This document shows, piece by piece, positions 1-11,843 of a stretch of 64,000 nt of DNA (positions are counted from its first letter, which is position 1; each line of letters opens with the position of its first letter). Made by a program: the position numbers and the translations under genes. The notes under the pieces are model-generated. The model worked only from the letters and a program-made list of their open reading frames with translations. It was not told the DNA's origin and made no database searches. Origin of the DNA: Hydractinia symbiolongicarpus (Eukaryota; Cnidaria; Hydrozoa; Anthoathecata; Hydractiniidae). The stretch is from the NCBI RefSeq assembly GCF_029227915.1, contig NC_079879.1, positions 20,290,501 to 20,354,500 of the forward strand. The letters are read 5' to 3'.

Positions 1-583
1 GGTTTGTGCACAACTTTTTATTTTGCAAAGTTTTTATGAGAAGAAGAAACAACATTCCATCCTTCTAACTTAATGTTTTATGCATTAGATACAGAATTGG
101 AATAATTTATGCATTACGATCAGAATTGGAATAATTTATGCATTATGAAACAAAGTTGGAATAATTAGTTACCCACTGTTTACACAACGGTGTCTTTGTC
201 GGTTTTAAAGTTTTCCTAGCTCCTGTCTGTTTTAATGTATTTCGTCCTATAAAATTTAATCATCATGAAACCATCGCTGTATGTGGGGTAAACGCCTCCA
301 CTAAGTAAAAAAAAGTAATCTTTTTAATGTGTTTATTTGGATATGTTATCTTTTTCATGAAATGTCAACATGTACTTAAACTTCGACAGGTTGCATAATT
401 GCGTGTACATTTTCGTGACGTCGCGATTGGATTTCGCAACTTCGACTTCACTATCAACACACGAAGTGTAAATCTGATTGAAGTGTGTGGGTTGGTGAGA
501 ATAAGTTTAAAGTTCAAAATAAACTAACTTTTAAAAATGAAATACAACACATTGAAGTTATTTACTTTCAGTATGTATTTTAG

Positions 584-788
584 ATCTTATACGCACTTGT
601 TGTTCGTTGTCAAGTGGGCTATCCTTGTTCTGCCCACACATCATTGACTTATACCCTCCAACTAAAACAGTGCATAGCTCAGGTAGTAAGACAGTGTTTA
701 GCAGCAGAACAGAAAGGAAGTACGGGTCATAATAGGTCAAACAATATAAAGAAAATGTGTGTGTGTGCTAACAACATCGCTATGAAAG
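584..788 (+). CDS. Possible internal exon of an unrecognised gene
   Basis: A 205-base open segment is bounded by a good acceptor (tgtattttag, ending at 583) and a strong donor (GTGAGT from 789). Read from 584 in phase 0 it gives about 68 residues, including a helix-like stretch with several cysteines, and leaves one base for the next exon. I do not recognise the product, and I found no phase-matched partner exon before the next gene at 5522. It could be the end of a gene that begins outside the window, or a chance open stretch. Support rests on the paired splice sites and the uninterrupted frame only. Confidence 0.35.
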
Positions 789-3267
789 GTGAGTCTTCAG
801 AAAGTACTGTCTTTCTTACTTAGCACCATGCCTTGCACGGCAGGGTCAATGAATTGCGGTAATCTCGTAGTGTATTTGAGCCTGCGCAGTTTTGCTTGTT
901 TTCTTTTCGCTTCAATAACCTTATGTTAAAATAAGCCAATCACAATGTTTATTTGAGTGACGTACTAAAAGTTTGTGTCATTGTTGTGTCATTGGTTGGT
1001 TCTCTAAAAATGTGACAGATCTTTTGTGTAAGCCAATGTTCGCGATTATTTATCGATATATATTATGGTGTGATTTTGCATGATAGCAGGTAAACTGGTC
1101 TAAAAGGTCCTATTTAGGCATTCTAATATGCGCTTGTTACTTTGCAAAGATGAGGCAGGGCGTGCAGAAAAGATCAGCAAGAATCGACACTGTTGAAAAA
1201 CTGCAAATTTAACCAAAGAACCTAAGATCACACGAACTAAGTGTGAATAGTATATCGTGCCCCGTTAACGGCACATTTAAAAACGGGAACTCTTGTATAC
1301 ATAATCCGCATACGTTCTTTAGAATTTAAAAAGGAAAATCAGGCATTACACTTAATTATAAACCCTTTATTATAAGAAAAACATGTATGTTTTTAGCAGT
1401 TTTTGTGCACCGTAATTTTATAAAATTATCATGATGGTACTGCTGTAGGCCAGCCTCTGGTTTTCAGATTTACGTTTTCGGGTATGGATAGGAGGGAATA
1501 TAAGAGAAAAAGCGATTTTTTCATACATCTTAATTCTTTCACACAAGTTTTATACCTATATTCTGAAACCTTATGTATTGCAGTACCAGGATTTTCCTTT
1601 TCATTTTTCCCGCTTTCCCAATTGCACTGGAAAATATCAGGGAATGTTGTTAATAAAATAACAGAAGAACCATAATTATAAATGAATGTATGGGCGACGG
1701 ACACCTATATGCAGGACTCTATTTGAAATCTTTAATATTTAGCTAAAATCTTTGAGTTTTTATGCGAGATTATGGGGTGCAATAGACTGGGATATCGCGC
1801 AAAACTAAATTTGTATTCAAAGTGATTTTTGTGGCGCATAATTTTATTTGAAAAAATTGTCCAATATCTAATTTGAAAAGCGTCTTTAACGCCCTTGCAA
1901 GAGCTTGAGGGCTTAAGCGAAATATTTGATAATCTCTGCATGTGATTTTGATTGGTTATAATAACCAAGCGGCAAATCAATCATTTCACCAGCAGTGTTG
2001 TACCAAAATTCCGCGCTAATCCAGAAATTTAAAATCAGTAACTCATGGAATATGTTCCGTATTTCTTTCTTTTAAAAGGGCTGCGAAACGAGCTAATGGC
2101 GGTGGAAAGTTTATGATCACTAAGGACAAAAACAACAACTTTAATCATCTTATGTATCACATTGGACATCAAAATATATCTGAAAATAACAGGAAAGCTC
2201 CCTGCATATATATACTAGGTTTCCATGATTTATTAGGCACTTACCTTGCGTTTAACTTAAGCTTACTAATAAAATAAACTTTAAATCTTTTGAAATAACT
2301 AGCTATAATTGTGGACATAATAATATTGGTAAAAACCGTTTTAGGTTTTTTCTCCAGAACTGGCCAAATGGAATTGCTTTTTCAAAACTCTGCAGACGGC
2401 AGGCTCCAAAAGCTTCGCTTTGGGAGATGTGTAGGCAACGTAAATGACGTCAAAAATGCGCTACTGGCAGTTTCAGCCATGTCCGCATTCCGGAACAATT
2501 CACACGATGGCCCGTGCTAACATTCGGGGAGACAGGGTGTGCTGACGTCAGCAAAAATTTGGATGGGTTGAGAATTTGAAACTAACCTAAAGTCCTAAGT
2601 TCGACAAGTGAATTTTGACAAAGTCGTAATGCCTTTGTCTTTTGTAGAAACAGTGTTTATATCTGCTTGTGGGACGAACTGTGAAATTCGGTCCTCTTTT
2701 CCAATAAATTAAGTCCGGGATTGTAGCTATATCTTTCGAAATTTTGCGTAGAAACATATAATTGTACATAAAGCCAGTCTAAGCAACAACAATGACTTGA
2801 AAAACATTTCCTTCCTGAAGCTAGTAAACATAGCATTTTTTACCAAATACAGCTCCTCGTGTTATCTCTGTTCTCTCGGCAAAAAAACTTTCGGTGTACT
2901 GATATTTAATACATTTTACAGACCGTAGCTTCTTTTTTCGCAAAAAAAAAAATACTGAAGGAAAGTTGTTTTTTTTTAAATAAAAATAAAAAATAGCAAA
3001 TTCATTATTTATAAACAGGTTGTCTAGACGTCTATGTGGTTCTAAAGTGTGTATAATTTCTTGCACCTTGACCTTTTTAGTGGTCCATTTATTACACACC
3101 ATTTTTTAAAAACGCAGGGATTGAGCTTATTGAATCATTTCGTAGCCCCTCTAACTTCTCTCCGAGGTTTTATGTGTAGTAAATTATCATTGTTGATGAC
3201 GTCAATGTTTGACCACTATGTCATCACATTCGGTACGCATGCAAAACATACAAAACACTTGGGTTTT

Positions 3268-3333
3268 TTAACCTCGATCCCAGGGTTTTTTAAATTTCAT
3301 ATAAAAAACCTAAAAAGCCCTGGGTACGAGTTG
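3268..3333. mobile_element. 66-bp MITE with 9-bp target duplication
   Basis: The ends are inverted: the left end carries AACCTCGATCCCAGGG and the right end, reverse-complemented, reads CAACTCGTACCCAGGG. The flanks are TTGGGTTTT (3259-3267) and TTGGATTTT (3334-3342), a 9-bp duplication with one mismatch. The same ends and duplication length occur at 10008, 10544 and 47819, so this belongs to one short non-autonomous family. A 9-bp duplication is typical of Mutator-like transposases, which I infer moved it. Confidence 0.6.
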
Positions 3334-4415
3334 TTGGATTTTCTTAGAAAACGTCGATTAATCTAATCGTCAATTACTTTTTGTGTTCATTCTTACGTAA
3401 ACAGATATAATTATAAGGGAGTTGTTAGTTGTAATTATAAGTATACAATTTCTTTTGATATGTTTTTTTGTTTTTCTTTCAATGTTGTTTGGTAGCTTTT
3501 TTATTACGTGTGCCTTCTTCAAAGGGATTAAAAAAGGCTTTGTATAATAAAATATACGAAAAGCCGATACGTGAATTAGCTAAGATAAAACTCTCTTAAA
3601 ATGCACTGACGAACAGTGAAAATAATTTCCACTTGTTAGCCGACAAAACGTTTGAATCTTGCTCAGCTTTGTAAAAATATCATCTGAATAGAAGCCAACG
3701 CAACGCTAACTATATATATTTTTTGTCCTGTGTGCCTACAAACTTTAGTGATTACTACGCTGGATCAAATCAGTAAACAACTTTCCTGAAGGAACAAAGT
3801 CTATAAAGTTTGTTGACATTACACAGATACATTACTTCTCGTTTCGGTGAAGTCCTTATACTTCTTAAGCAATACATCGCTTTCAGTAAAGAAGTTCAAC
3901 AATTCTTTTGTTTACTTTACATAAGGATGACTATAGCCGCTAAGACAGATTAAACTCTCATGTTTCGATTAATTATTTGAAGCAATATCACAATAACACG
4001 TAAGGAATCAATGGAATGACAAACATGAATTACGAAACGTTTTGTTTGTACTTATTTTTTTGTAGCTACATCTCATGGTGCAAAATAACTCCTTTTTATG
4101 GAAAAACCTGTATTAACATTTAATTCCCCTTTTTTTACATTGTCAAATGTTTCTTTTTTTTTAATACCCTCACTTGGAAAGAAAATAGTTGCTCCTACAT
4201 TTTAGGAGAGCTAATATACGAATGGGATCTAATGGTATATTGAAACACGATCAAGTTCTGCATTAGGCAAGATGCAGTCATATAAAAAATGTTGATGCTA
4301 AACATCAAATGGAGTTCTCTTAAGAATCTTTGCTTTTCTTGTAATCATTATTCGACTCGAAAGTGGGAGCTAAATGACTCCTCACTTAAGTTTTTGTATT
4401 TATTACAAAGAAGCA

Positions 4416-4858
4416 TCTCTTTAATAAAAGCCGTACTTTGACAATCTGTCCGCGATTGGCGAGTTCCGTGGCGAAACACGAAATCTCTATAATAATAGCC
4501 GTCGTCTGTCTGTCTCTGCGCAAGATGGCACCTCAAGTAGCGAGACATACGAAATGCGGTATATATAAAGGAGGGTACCAACGACTAGTCTCTATTATAA
4601 TAGCCGTATTTCATCTGTCTGTCCCTGCGCAAAAAGAAAATGATGTTACGGAAACACGAATATCAAATGCGATAAATTTTTATCCACTTTGTTGCGACGG
4701 TAAATTTACAGGACGGGCGACGCCACGGATTTTTCGACGGGTTAACGACTTGACTCTAAAATAATAGCCATCGTCTATTTGTCTATCTGTTACGAAAACA
4801 CAAAATGCAATATATAAAGGACGGGCCTGTAGATTTTTCCACAGATTGACTACTGGTC
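4416..4858 (+). mobile_element. Tandem array of four Helitron-like miniature copies
   Basis: Four degenerate copies lie head to tail, starting near 4416, 4484, 4589 and 4755. Each begins TCTCTATAATAATAGCCG or a variant, continues through a CTGTCTGTC-rich segment, and two or three end with a hairpin-like stretch followed by CTAG or a relic of it. At 4588/4589 the CTAG end of one copy abuts the TC start of the next with no spacer. TC starts, a terminal hairpin and CTAG ends are the diagnostic ends of Helitrons, whose rolling-circle movement can create such arrays. No helicase is encoded, so the copies are non-autonomous. Confidence 0.55.
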
Positions 4859-5521
4859 GAATATAATTGCAAGTTAAAATAAAAGGTTGTCATTTGGTTT
4901 CGGATACCTCTATTGATTATTGCAGGGTTGAAATTTCGCAGGATGTTTACAGGACATGATTCCAGTGATACTTTACTTAATTTCACAATGGAAAGAAATT
5001 TTTCTCGCCAAACTTATTTTCTTCTGTAAATTAGGCAAAAGATTACTGGAAGAAGAAGAAGAAGCAAATGGTAGTTTTTATATTTGTAGCAAAATTGCTT
5101 TCAGCCATTTAAATTCTACCCCAATGAACTTTTGTAAATCTTAGACCATCATCCTAGAGTGCACTAACTAATATTGCAGGTATTTCTCTCTTACAATTCC
5201 AGTTACAATCGAGGACACAAAGTATCGACCAGTCAATAGAATAGGTATGTCCCAAGACAAACGTCTCATTACTTTCTTCACTTCCTTCTATTTTTAGTGT
5301 GGATGGCACTGTTGATGAGTATCTAGGAAAGAATATAAAGTCAATCACAACTTCTTCACAACACCAACTCACGCATTGCGACGCCTTGACCTCTTCGCAG
5401 AAAAGTTACAATAATCGATTTTTTTATGACACTTCGAAACTTTAAGGCACCAGATACAAAAAGTTTGGAATTTGACTAAATTTACGTCTCAGGGGGTAAA
5501 AAAACTCACCAGCTTAATCAA

Positions 5522-7924
5522 ATGAAATTAACTTCAACCGCTATTCGAGTGGCAGGCAAAATGGAAGAAAGTTTTAGCAATTCAGATGAAAACATTTTAA
5601 ATAACATTGAAGATATTCTCGATTCAAATTCTGAGGACAGCTCTATCGAAGAAAACGTTGGTGTTAAAAGAACAATCCATAATCAGAAATATGGAGTTAC
5701 TTCAAATGATATGCAAAGAGGGGAAACTGACCTTGATGAGAAAGAAGAAGAAAACATCAACGAATTCGATTTAAAAGAAATTGATGATATTGAAAAATTT
5801 AATCCCGACCCAAGAAAGTTGATCCAAATCAGACAGCATATTGAAGAGTTGTCTGAAAGATTAACATTGATCAGAAAAAAACATAAAAATGTTGATAATC
5901 GAAAAATGAGAAAACAGATATCTTCTAGGTATGTGGAAGCATCTATATTAAATAAACATTCCTGATTTTAGGTGTTCAATGTCTAATTATCGAATTATTG
6001 TCACTTTAAATTAGCATTAAATTTCAACCCTCTTAGAAAAAAATCCAGAAACTTGCTATTAGAAGAAAATTCCAGCAAAGTTCATAGGGTTGTGAATCAC
6101 ATGAATATACAATGCTATGGTCGTACGTTTTCAAATATTTGCGTTTAACTTGAAACTTGTAAATTCAACAATGAATTTATTACATCCAAATTTGAAAAAT
6201 GTAAGGAATTACCACAACCCTAGCACTTTTGTAGCATTTTCTTAATACAAATTTTATACCACTATGGTGGGAGCTAAAAAATAAAAGAAATTGTTATCTT
6301 ACAAAAACATTTACTTTGTGCTAAAAAAACACAATAATTTCTGGTTTTATATTTTATATGCTTCATCCAATTAAATGGCGATGTCTTGGTGTGCTCTAAA
6401 TTGGGACCCTTTTTTAACCCTTTCGTATTTTAGAACTGAGGTAGTACGTGCCTTATTAATGGTACTGAAAGGATTCAAGGTCTGTTAGGGGTCAAATAAT
6501 CTTTGTAATGATCTGCAGAAAATCTGAGTAGTCTTAGTTAATGCACATTTTGACCAACTCTAATATTTTTAGCCTACATTATACCTCTTTTACACATGTA
6601 TTTTGTATTGGAGCTGACATTATACTTGTTCAGCTGGTTACAAATAAAATGTTTCGTGACATATTTAATACGTTTATCTAGAATAAGTCAACTGAGGAAG
6701 AATGCAGCGTATCAAGAAAATAAAATAAAATTAAGAGGACTAATTCTCGAGAGAGGTAACTTCTTTTAAAATAAGATTTGATATGATTTGCAGTAATTAA
6801 AGTTTATACCCTATTCGCGGTAAATAGTTCGCGCCATAGAAAAGAGGTGCTGTATATTTTTTGAGAACAACTGAAACTTTATGACAAGAAATACATCCAA
6901 CTTGTCAAAATTTCATTCGTCCAGATAATTCGTTTATTTCTTTTTTCTAAATGTGTCTCCATTATCAATCGATTAAATTGCGAAAAAAATCAAAAATCGT
7001 CAGCACAGTGAACCCTTTTATTATGGAGCTTCACACAGAGAATACAAGTAATGTCTTTCGTATTATATGCTCAACTTAAACTCTAGATACAAAAATACAG
7101 ATTTATATACAAACACGTGACTCACAGTATAAAACACAGACTCACGAACCACAGTACTAAACATAGAACATAACACCTTTCATAAGACATTTAGATGATT
7201 TTCCACATAATTGAATGCAGCTTGGCAACTGATAAATCAAGAATTGCTTAGCAAAAAAAATTATATTTGGAAGTAGCTTTTTATAAACAGCTGTAAGATG
7301 GCAAACGTAAATTATTTCAAGCTGTAAAGAGAAACATTTAGCTAAAATAAATATGTTTTTTTTCTCTTCTTCTAGATCGACTTCATTATTACATTGATAA
7401 AACTAAACGTTTCCTGACAAGAAATGATGTTAGTAATGACGAAAGAAAATACTTGGTGGAAAAGATTAACATGACTCTTAGTAAGGATAGAAATTATTCC
7501 ATACCTTCAGAATAAGAATGAAAATTATTCCATACCTTCAGAATAAGAATGAAAATTATTCCATACCTTCAGAATAAGAATGAAAATTATCCCATACCTT
7601 CAAAAGCGCAGCCACAGACACAGAATAATACACGTTTTTTTTTTGCGCTTAAAAGAAAATGTAACTAACTAATCGTTAGCCCGTGGAAAATTCACGTGTT
7701 CGCCCGTCCTTTTTATACCGCATTGCGTCTTCTCGCTATTGCGCAGCTAAGCTACCATTTTGCATGACAGACAGACGACAGACAGACGTATGCGGGTATT
7801 ATAATATAGATTTTTATTCGTTTATTTATTAGATGACCGCATTGCTGGTAATTTTGATGTATTTATCGGATCCGTCATTCATCAGACCATGGCTAACAAA
7901 GAAAAACGCTCATCTAATAAATAA
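5522..7924 (+). CDS. CREBRF: CREBRF-like bZIP protein (four exons)
   Basis: Exons are 5522-5928, 6682-6755, 7376-7480 and 7833-7924. All borders are AG/GT, the phases agree, and the product is about 225 residues. An in-frame TAA at 5477 supports the ATG at 5522; a second ATG 13 codons in is possible. Residues 1-95 are acidic. About residues 95-165 form a basic, leucine-rich helix with the bZIP-like segment SSRISQLRKNAAYQENKIKL, followed by the tail IAGNFDVFIGSVI. Both match, as I recall it, the C-terminal bZIP and tail of vertebrate CREBRF, a nuclear regulator of CREB3/Luman. The protein is much shorter than vertebrate CREBRF (about 640 residues), so the long N-terminal part is missing or lies in unseen exons. 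A 31-bp minisatellite lies just inside intron 3. Confidence 0.75.
7491..7606. repeat. 31-bp minisatellite, about four copies
   Basis: A 31-bp unit containing ATTCCATACCTTCAGAATAA repeats at 7494, 7525, 7556 and 7587. The first three copies are nearly identical and the last diverges. The array begins about ten bases after the exon 3 donor (7481) of the CREBRF-like gene. If intron 3 is retained, translation stops at the TAA inside the first copy. Confidence 0.9.
7669..7810 (-). mobile_element. Miniature Helitron-like element
   Basis: On the minus strand the element starts TCTATATTATAATACCCG, runs through a GTCTGTCTGTC stretch and ends with an imperfect hairpin around CCACGGGCTAACGATTAG. The final TTAG is a one-base change from CTAG. 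It sits between A and T, as expected for Helitron insertion. It lies in intron 3 of the CREBRF-like gene, ending about 20 bases before the last exon. Confidence 0.6.
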
Positions 7925-9540
7925 TATATAAATTTGTTGATTATAAGTTTTATAAATGATATTTTTATTTATTTGTAAATATTTTTTTTTTGCTTTTTAA
8001 AATATGTAAATATTTTTTTAATAATATATGTATTCTTTATTACTTGCATATATTCTTTAAACAATATCCAGGTTGAAAGGGTGTGCGGTTTGTAACTTCT
8101 GATTGTCGACACAGCCGAACTTATCGTATTTGCTAAAAAGTTGCTGCGCATAGATAAAGAAGGTTTGGGCATCCTAACAATGAGTGGCACTGTAAAAAAG
8201 TGTTTTGTTGTTTTTGCAAAAGCATAAAAAAGATTTTGTGATAAAATTTTAGAGTCTATTTTATAGACTGTTAAAATTGCATTTTGTGATGTTGTTAATT
8301 TTACCAAAAATAAAAGATTGGCGACTTCCATTCGCGTTGATGTTGCTTGTTTAATTGCAAATCTACGGTGGCATAGTTGTGCCTCCTCGACTTATATTAA
8401 AATTTAACTCGTTTTCGAGTTATAACTTCTAACTCGAGTTATAACTTAAAAATGAGTTAGAAGTTGTAACATATAATTTGCCACCGTACAAATCACACAT
8501 TTCTGTTTTGATTTTAAACACATTTAACGACTCAATAAAGAGATGAACACAAGTTTTATTGATAGCTAGTTATAAAAGAGACATTAAGGTTGGGAACTTT
8601 GGGAATTTTTCTTTCTGTAATAAGTGGTGAAAGTTAGAAGAACCTTCTCAGTACATAAGAACATAGGAATGGTTCACAGACGAAGTGACTAGCTAGCTAG
8701 GAAAAAACAAAAAAAGAGTTTTAAGAACAACATCCTGGAAATCCTGTTATAATTAAATTATGACAGCATATCTTATATAATATTTAAAAGAAAATACGTA
8801 TCTAACCGTTTCGACAGGGTGATGTGAAGCCACCAATTAATTCGTGTGTAAAATATTGTGCCCAGCCTTTAAAACATTGAAAGATTTACTATCGGATTTT
8901 GTGTGTCTGCTATATAACATTCCACCAATCACTGCATCCCACTATCCTCCTTATCTCTGCTGGGCAGTTAGATGACATTCGTTATAAAACTGATTATAGA
9001 GATACAGCATCAATTTGTGGAGAATTATACCAAATAATAGGGACATTTTTGTTGCCACAAGACGAGATAATAGATGTGTGCTCACGCCAACACTGTATTC
9101 ATTACTATGGCCATTCCTCTGTTCCCTCTATTAACTATTAGATCGTCCCTAACTAAATCGGATATTTGAACATAAACATTTATCTAATACAGTTTGACCA
9201 TGAACACGTTAAGAAAGACGGACAGCCGCCGAATTAGGTGGGAAGCGCTGTTTGAAGTTTATAGTTGCTTAGCAACGATAACAAATTCGTCCAGCTCCTC
9301 CGAAAGATAAATAAATAAAGATGTGAATTACAAATAAACTGTTCGGTTAATATTTGAAAAAAGGTTTTATAAAATAACATTTATATAAACAACATATACT
9401 TACGTGATGATATCTTTATGAAAATTGAATACAAGAGAAAAAAGAATTTATGATTGGCTTTAAGTTGATCATCTGCGTATCTGTATATAACAAATAGTTC
9501 CAGTTATTCAAAGTTAAGTCCAGGTGGGATAATAGTCAAG
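7925..9540. other. Non-coding stretch between the CREBRF-like and small membrane protein genes
   Basis: This AT-rich stretch is the 3' region of the CREBRF-like gene; the motif AATAAA overlaps its last codons at 7916-7921. It also contains a MITE at 8364-8488. A TATATAA motif at 9484-9490 precedes the next open frame. Short open frames here, such as 8899-9141, show no support beyond being open. Confidence 0.5.
8364..8488. mobile_element. 125-bp MITE with 6-bp target duplication
   Basis: The element begins TACGGTGGCA and ends TGCCACCGTA, a perfect 10-bp terminal inverted repeat. It is flanked on both sides by CAAATC (8358-8363 and 8489-8494). The interior is rich in CGAGTTATAACTT-type inverted repeats and should fold back on itself. 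There is no coding capacity. The 6-bp duplication separates it from the 9-bp family elsewhere in the window; I do not assign a transposase superfamily. Confidence 0.7.
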
Positions 9541-9882
9541 ATGAGAGGATATAATAAAAAAAGACAGAATATTGTGGTCATATGCATTGTGATTTTCATT
9601 GCGTTCTTCTTAGTATACACGGCAAACTTGGCTTTTATATACATATCTAGTAAACTGTCATGTGGGAATTGCATTTCACCGTTGTTATCAGGCAAACTTG
9701 AAAGAGAAATTTTTCTTATAAGCAACGACATGAAACGAGTCGACAGATCGTTTACAATACAACAGAAGATGATAAAAGACATGAGAGAAATGTTGCTTAG
9801 GATTCATAAAAAACCTAAAAAAGTTAACAAGAAAAAGTTAACATGGACAGACTTTCTAAAGAAAAATGGACGAACCTCCTAA
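9541..9882 (+). CDS. Small single-pass membrane protein, hypothetical
   Basis: This is a 113-residue open frame with an ATG in fair context (AAG before ATG). It has a TATATAA motif about 55 bases upstream and an AATAAA at 9888-9893 just after the stop. Residues 1-10 are basic, residues 11-35 form one strongly hydrophobic helix (signal anchor or uncleaved signal), and the rest is basic with a heptad-like stretch. The charge pattern suggests a type II membrane topology. Two cysteines (CGNC) follow the helix. I recognise no family. The compact gene structure supports it, but there is no homology, so it may be a chance frame. Confidence 0.45.
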   Translation: MRGYNKKRQNIVVICIVIFIAFFLVYTANLAFIYISSKLSCGNCISPLLSGKLEREIFLISNDMKRVDRSFTIQQKMIKDMREMLLRIHKKPKKVNKKKLTWTDFLKKNGRTS

Positions 9883-10007
9883 CGGAAAATAAAATACAAT
9901 GATTTGATGGTTTAAGTAAAGGATGGATTTGAATTATCAACAGTACCGTTGAAAAATTGTTAAAAAAAGATACTGAGTTATCGGATGTTTAATATGACGT
10001 TGTAGCT

Positions 10008-10090
10008 CATTCTCGTCCCCAGAGCTCTTCAAGAATAAAACCTCAAACTACTTTTAAGGTTTATCTCACAGAGCTCTGGGGACGAGAACG
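10008..10090. mobile_element. 83-bp MITE with perfect 9-bp target duplication
   Basis: The terminal inverted repeats are about 21 bp. The left end is CATTCTCGTCCCCAGAGCTC and the right end is its complement with one change near the tip. The element is flanked by perfect copies of GTTGTAGCT (9999-10007 and 10091-10099). This is the best-preserved member of the family in the window and defines its boundaries. Confidence 0.75.
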
Positions 10091-10543
10091 GTTGTAGCTA
10101 TAACTATATGATTCGAAAGGTCAAATATTTATCCAGCAACAAAGAAAGCTGCTTTGGCGCAGACAAAGCTATTTGATTGATACTGTTACAGCTGTTGATA
10201 CTGTTACAGCTGCGCAAAAATCCAATTCTTTGATTCTGAATGCAACTGGTTGTTTGAACACTAACTATCTAGAGATCCTGAAAAACAAACAGAGGAGGTG
10301 CAAACAGCATTAGTTAAAGACATTGAAATAAATAAGGTAGAATTGAAAGTTAAGATAGCAGCACGCCATCATCAGATGTGTGACAAAACTCCCGAGTTAG
10401 CTCTAGCTATAATGGTGTAACTTAATGGTTGGAAGAATTAATCTGGTGCATCATATATAAGATTACTTAATTATTGGTAAAAAAACGTTACTGTTTGGTG
10501 TTTTACACTGACAAAACAACTTGTATGTTATTGCATCATAAGG

Positions 10544-10623
10544 AAACCTTGTCCTCAGGGGATCTTGTATCTTTTCCGTCCTGGATGTCAGAAATGATAC
10601 AGGAGTCCCTGGCGACGAGGTTG
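10544..10623. mobile_element. 80-bp MITE, same 9-bp-duplication family
   Basis: The left end reads AAACCTTGTCCTCAGGGG and the right end CCCTGGCGACGAGGTTG, an imperfect inverted repeat. The flanks ATCATAAGG (10535-10543) and ATCACAAGG (10624-10632) form a 9-bp duplication with one mismatch. Another right-end-like sequence occurs near 10917-10938. Confidence 0.6.
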
Positions 10624-11843
10624 ATCACAAGGCGGTTAAATATTTTATGGACTTCTCTTTTGGTCTTGGTATTCCTGAATAGGTCTTCATCGTACATAAG
10701 TTTTAATCATAGGCTATAAAATTAGCACTTTAATGTAAAAACAAAATATAAGATTTTTTCCCCTTCAAGTGTGTTTCTATTGCTTTCACATTACAGAGGC
10801 CTTTCAGAGTCCGTGGAAAAAAAAACTCAGCACTTGTTCCTTTTTTTCATATTGGATGGCGAGATGAACATATCTCGTCAAAAGCCATTCAAAAAGCACA
10901 GATCCGATGAGACACACTAAGCCTTGAGGACAAGGTTGGGAAAGCAGCTATCTTTTGGCAGCGACTTCAAATTATCTCTGTTTTCTTAACGTCTCAAATT
11001 ATATATCCAACCTATAATTATATGTATAGGCGCCATTTCGTGTTTGACAATGATTTTTAAATTTGGATTCTCTTCCACAACGCCTATTGCTTCCATTCCG
11101 CTTTCCCTATTTTATCATTTTGAAGTTACATAGGCCTTTATTAACCTGTTAAGTTGAAAATCTATAATAAAATATTACATTTGTGAATTAAATAGAAAAA
11201 CGAGGACTGAGGAACAGGTTGTTTAAAACTGTCAGATACATAGAATATTAGAAAAAGTATTTCTTGCTTTTAGAAAGTTGTTATGTAAAAAAGAGCCATT
11301 TAGCCTGGATTCCTAAGAAAAGAGTTTTATTTTTAATATAAAAACGTATTTCTTCCTTGTACCTCAATGTACGTCAAACGTTTGCTGTGATCTAAACAAC
11401 TCTTGTTGTATTTAGTTGAAGATACCTCTTCGGCCTATATTTTGGTGACCCTAAGTTAGGAAATTTTGGTGACAATAAGGACTAATAAAAAATTCGAGCA
11501 AAAATTTTGGTCCGTAGAGTTTGGGTCAATGTACGCTGCATTTCACCAATCTGTTAACGCCAAATTTAACCCCTTTTTTAATACAAGAAAAGATATAGAA
11601 CATTCCCCTCATGATGAAAAAACATTCTATGATTTGATGTTGTATTGGAAAACATCGTGATAAAAAACTAACTGAATATGTATCAGTTATTTATTTTTGT
11701 TATTTGGATAACGACTTTAAGCAAATTTTATATACTGCAAAATGCAAGCCACTTTCTATGTCTATGCTTTCCCTCAATTTCAGGGGGGTTGGGATTGTAG
11801 ATAAAGTAAAAAAAACAGCGAAAACAATATTATTGAATCTATA

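Larger units (their letters stand above)
789..5521. other. Non-coding stretch with repeats
   Basis: I see no coding exon I can support here. The short open frames overlap on both strands and lack splice signals or recognisable content. The stretch holds a 66-bp inverted-repeat element (3268-3333), a palindromic GCTGACGTCAGC at 2541-2552 and a tandem Helitron-like array at 4416-4858. Its last few hundred bases should contain the promoter and 5' leader of the CREBRF-like gene. An in-frame TAA at 5477 lies upstream of that gene's ATG. Confidence 0.5.

Noticed and set aside
2311-3366. Several frames of 60-105 residues on both strands
   Set aside because: They overlap one another and a transposable element, and show low-complexity AT-rich composition without splice signals.
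7481-7515. CREBRF-like protein ending at the TAA in the first minisatellite unit
   Set aside because: A GTAAGG donor at 7481 joins in phase to an exon at 7833 that restores the conserved C-terminal tail, so the in-intron stop is probably not the main end.
7491-7606. A CRISPR-like array of 31-bp repeats
   Set aside because: The units are directly adjacent with no spacers, and the DNA is eukaryotic; it is a minisatellite.
8899-9141. An 80-residue plus-strand frame
   Set aside because: It starts at a non-ATG codon, has no flanking signals and resembles no known protein.
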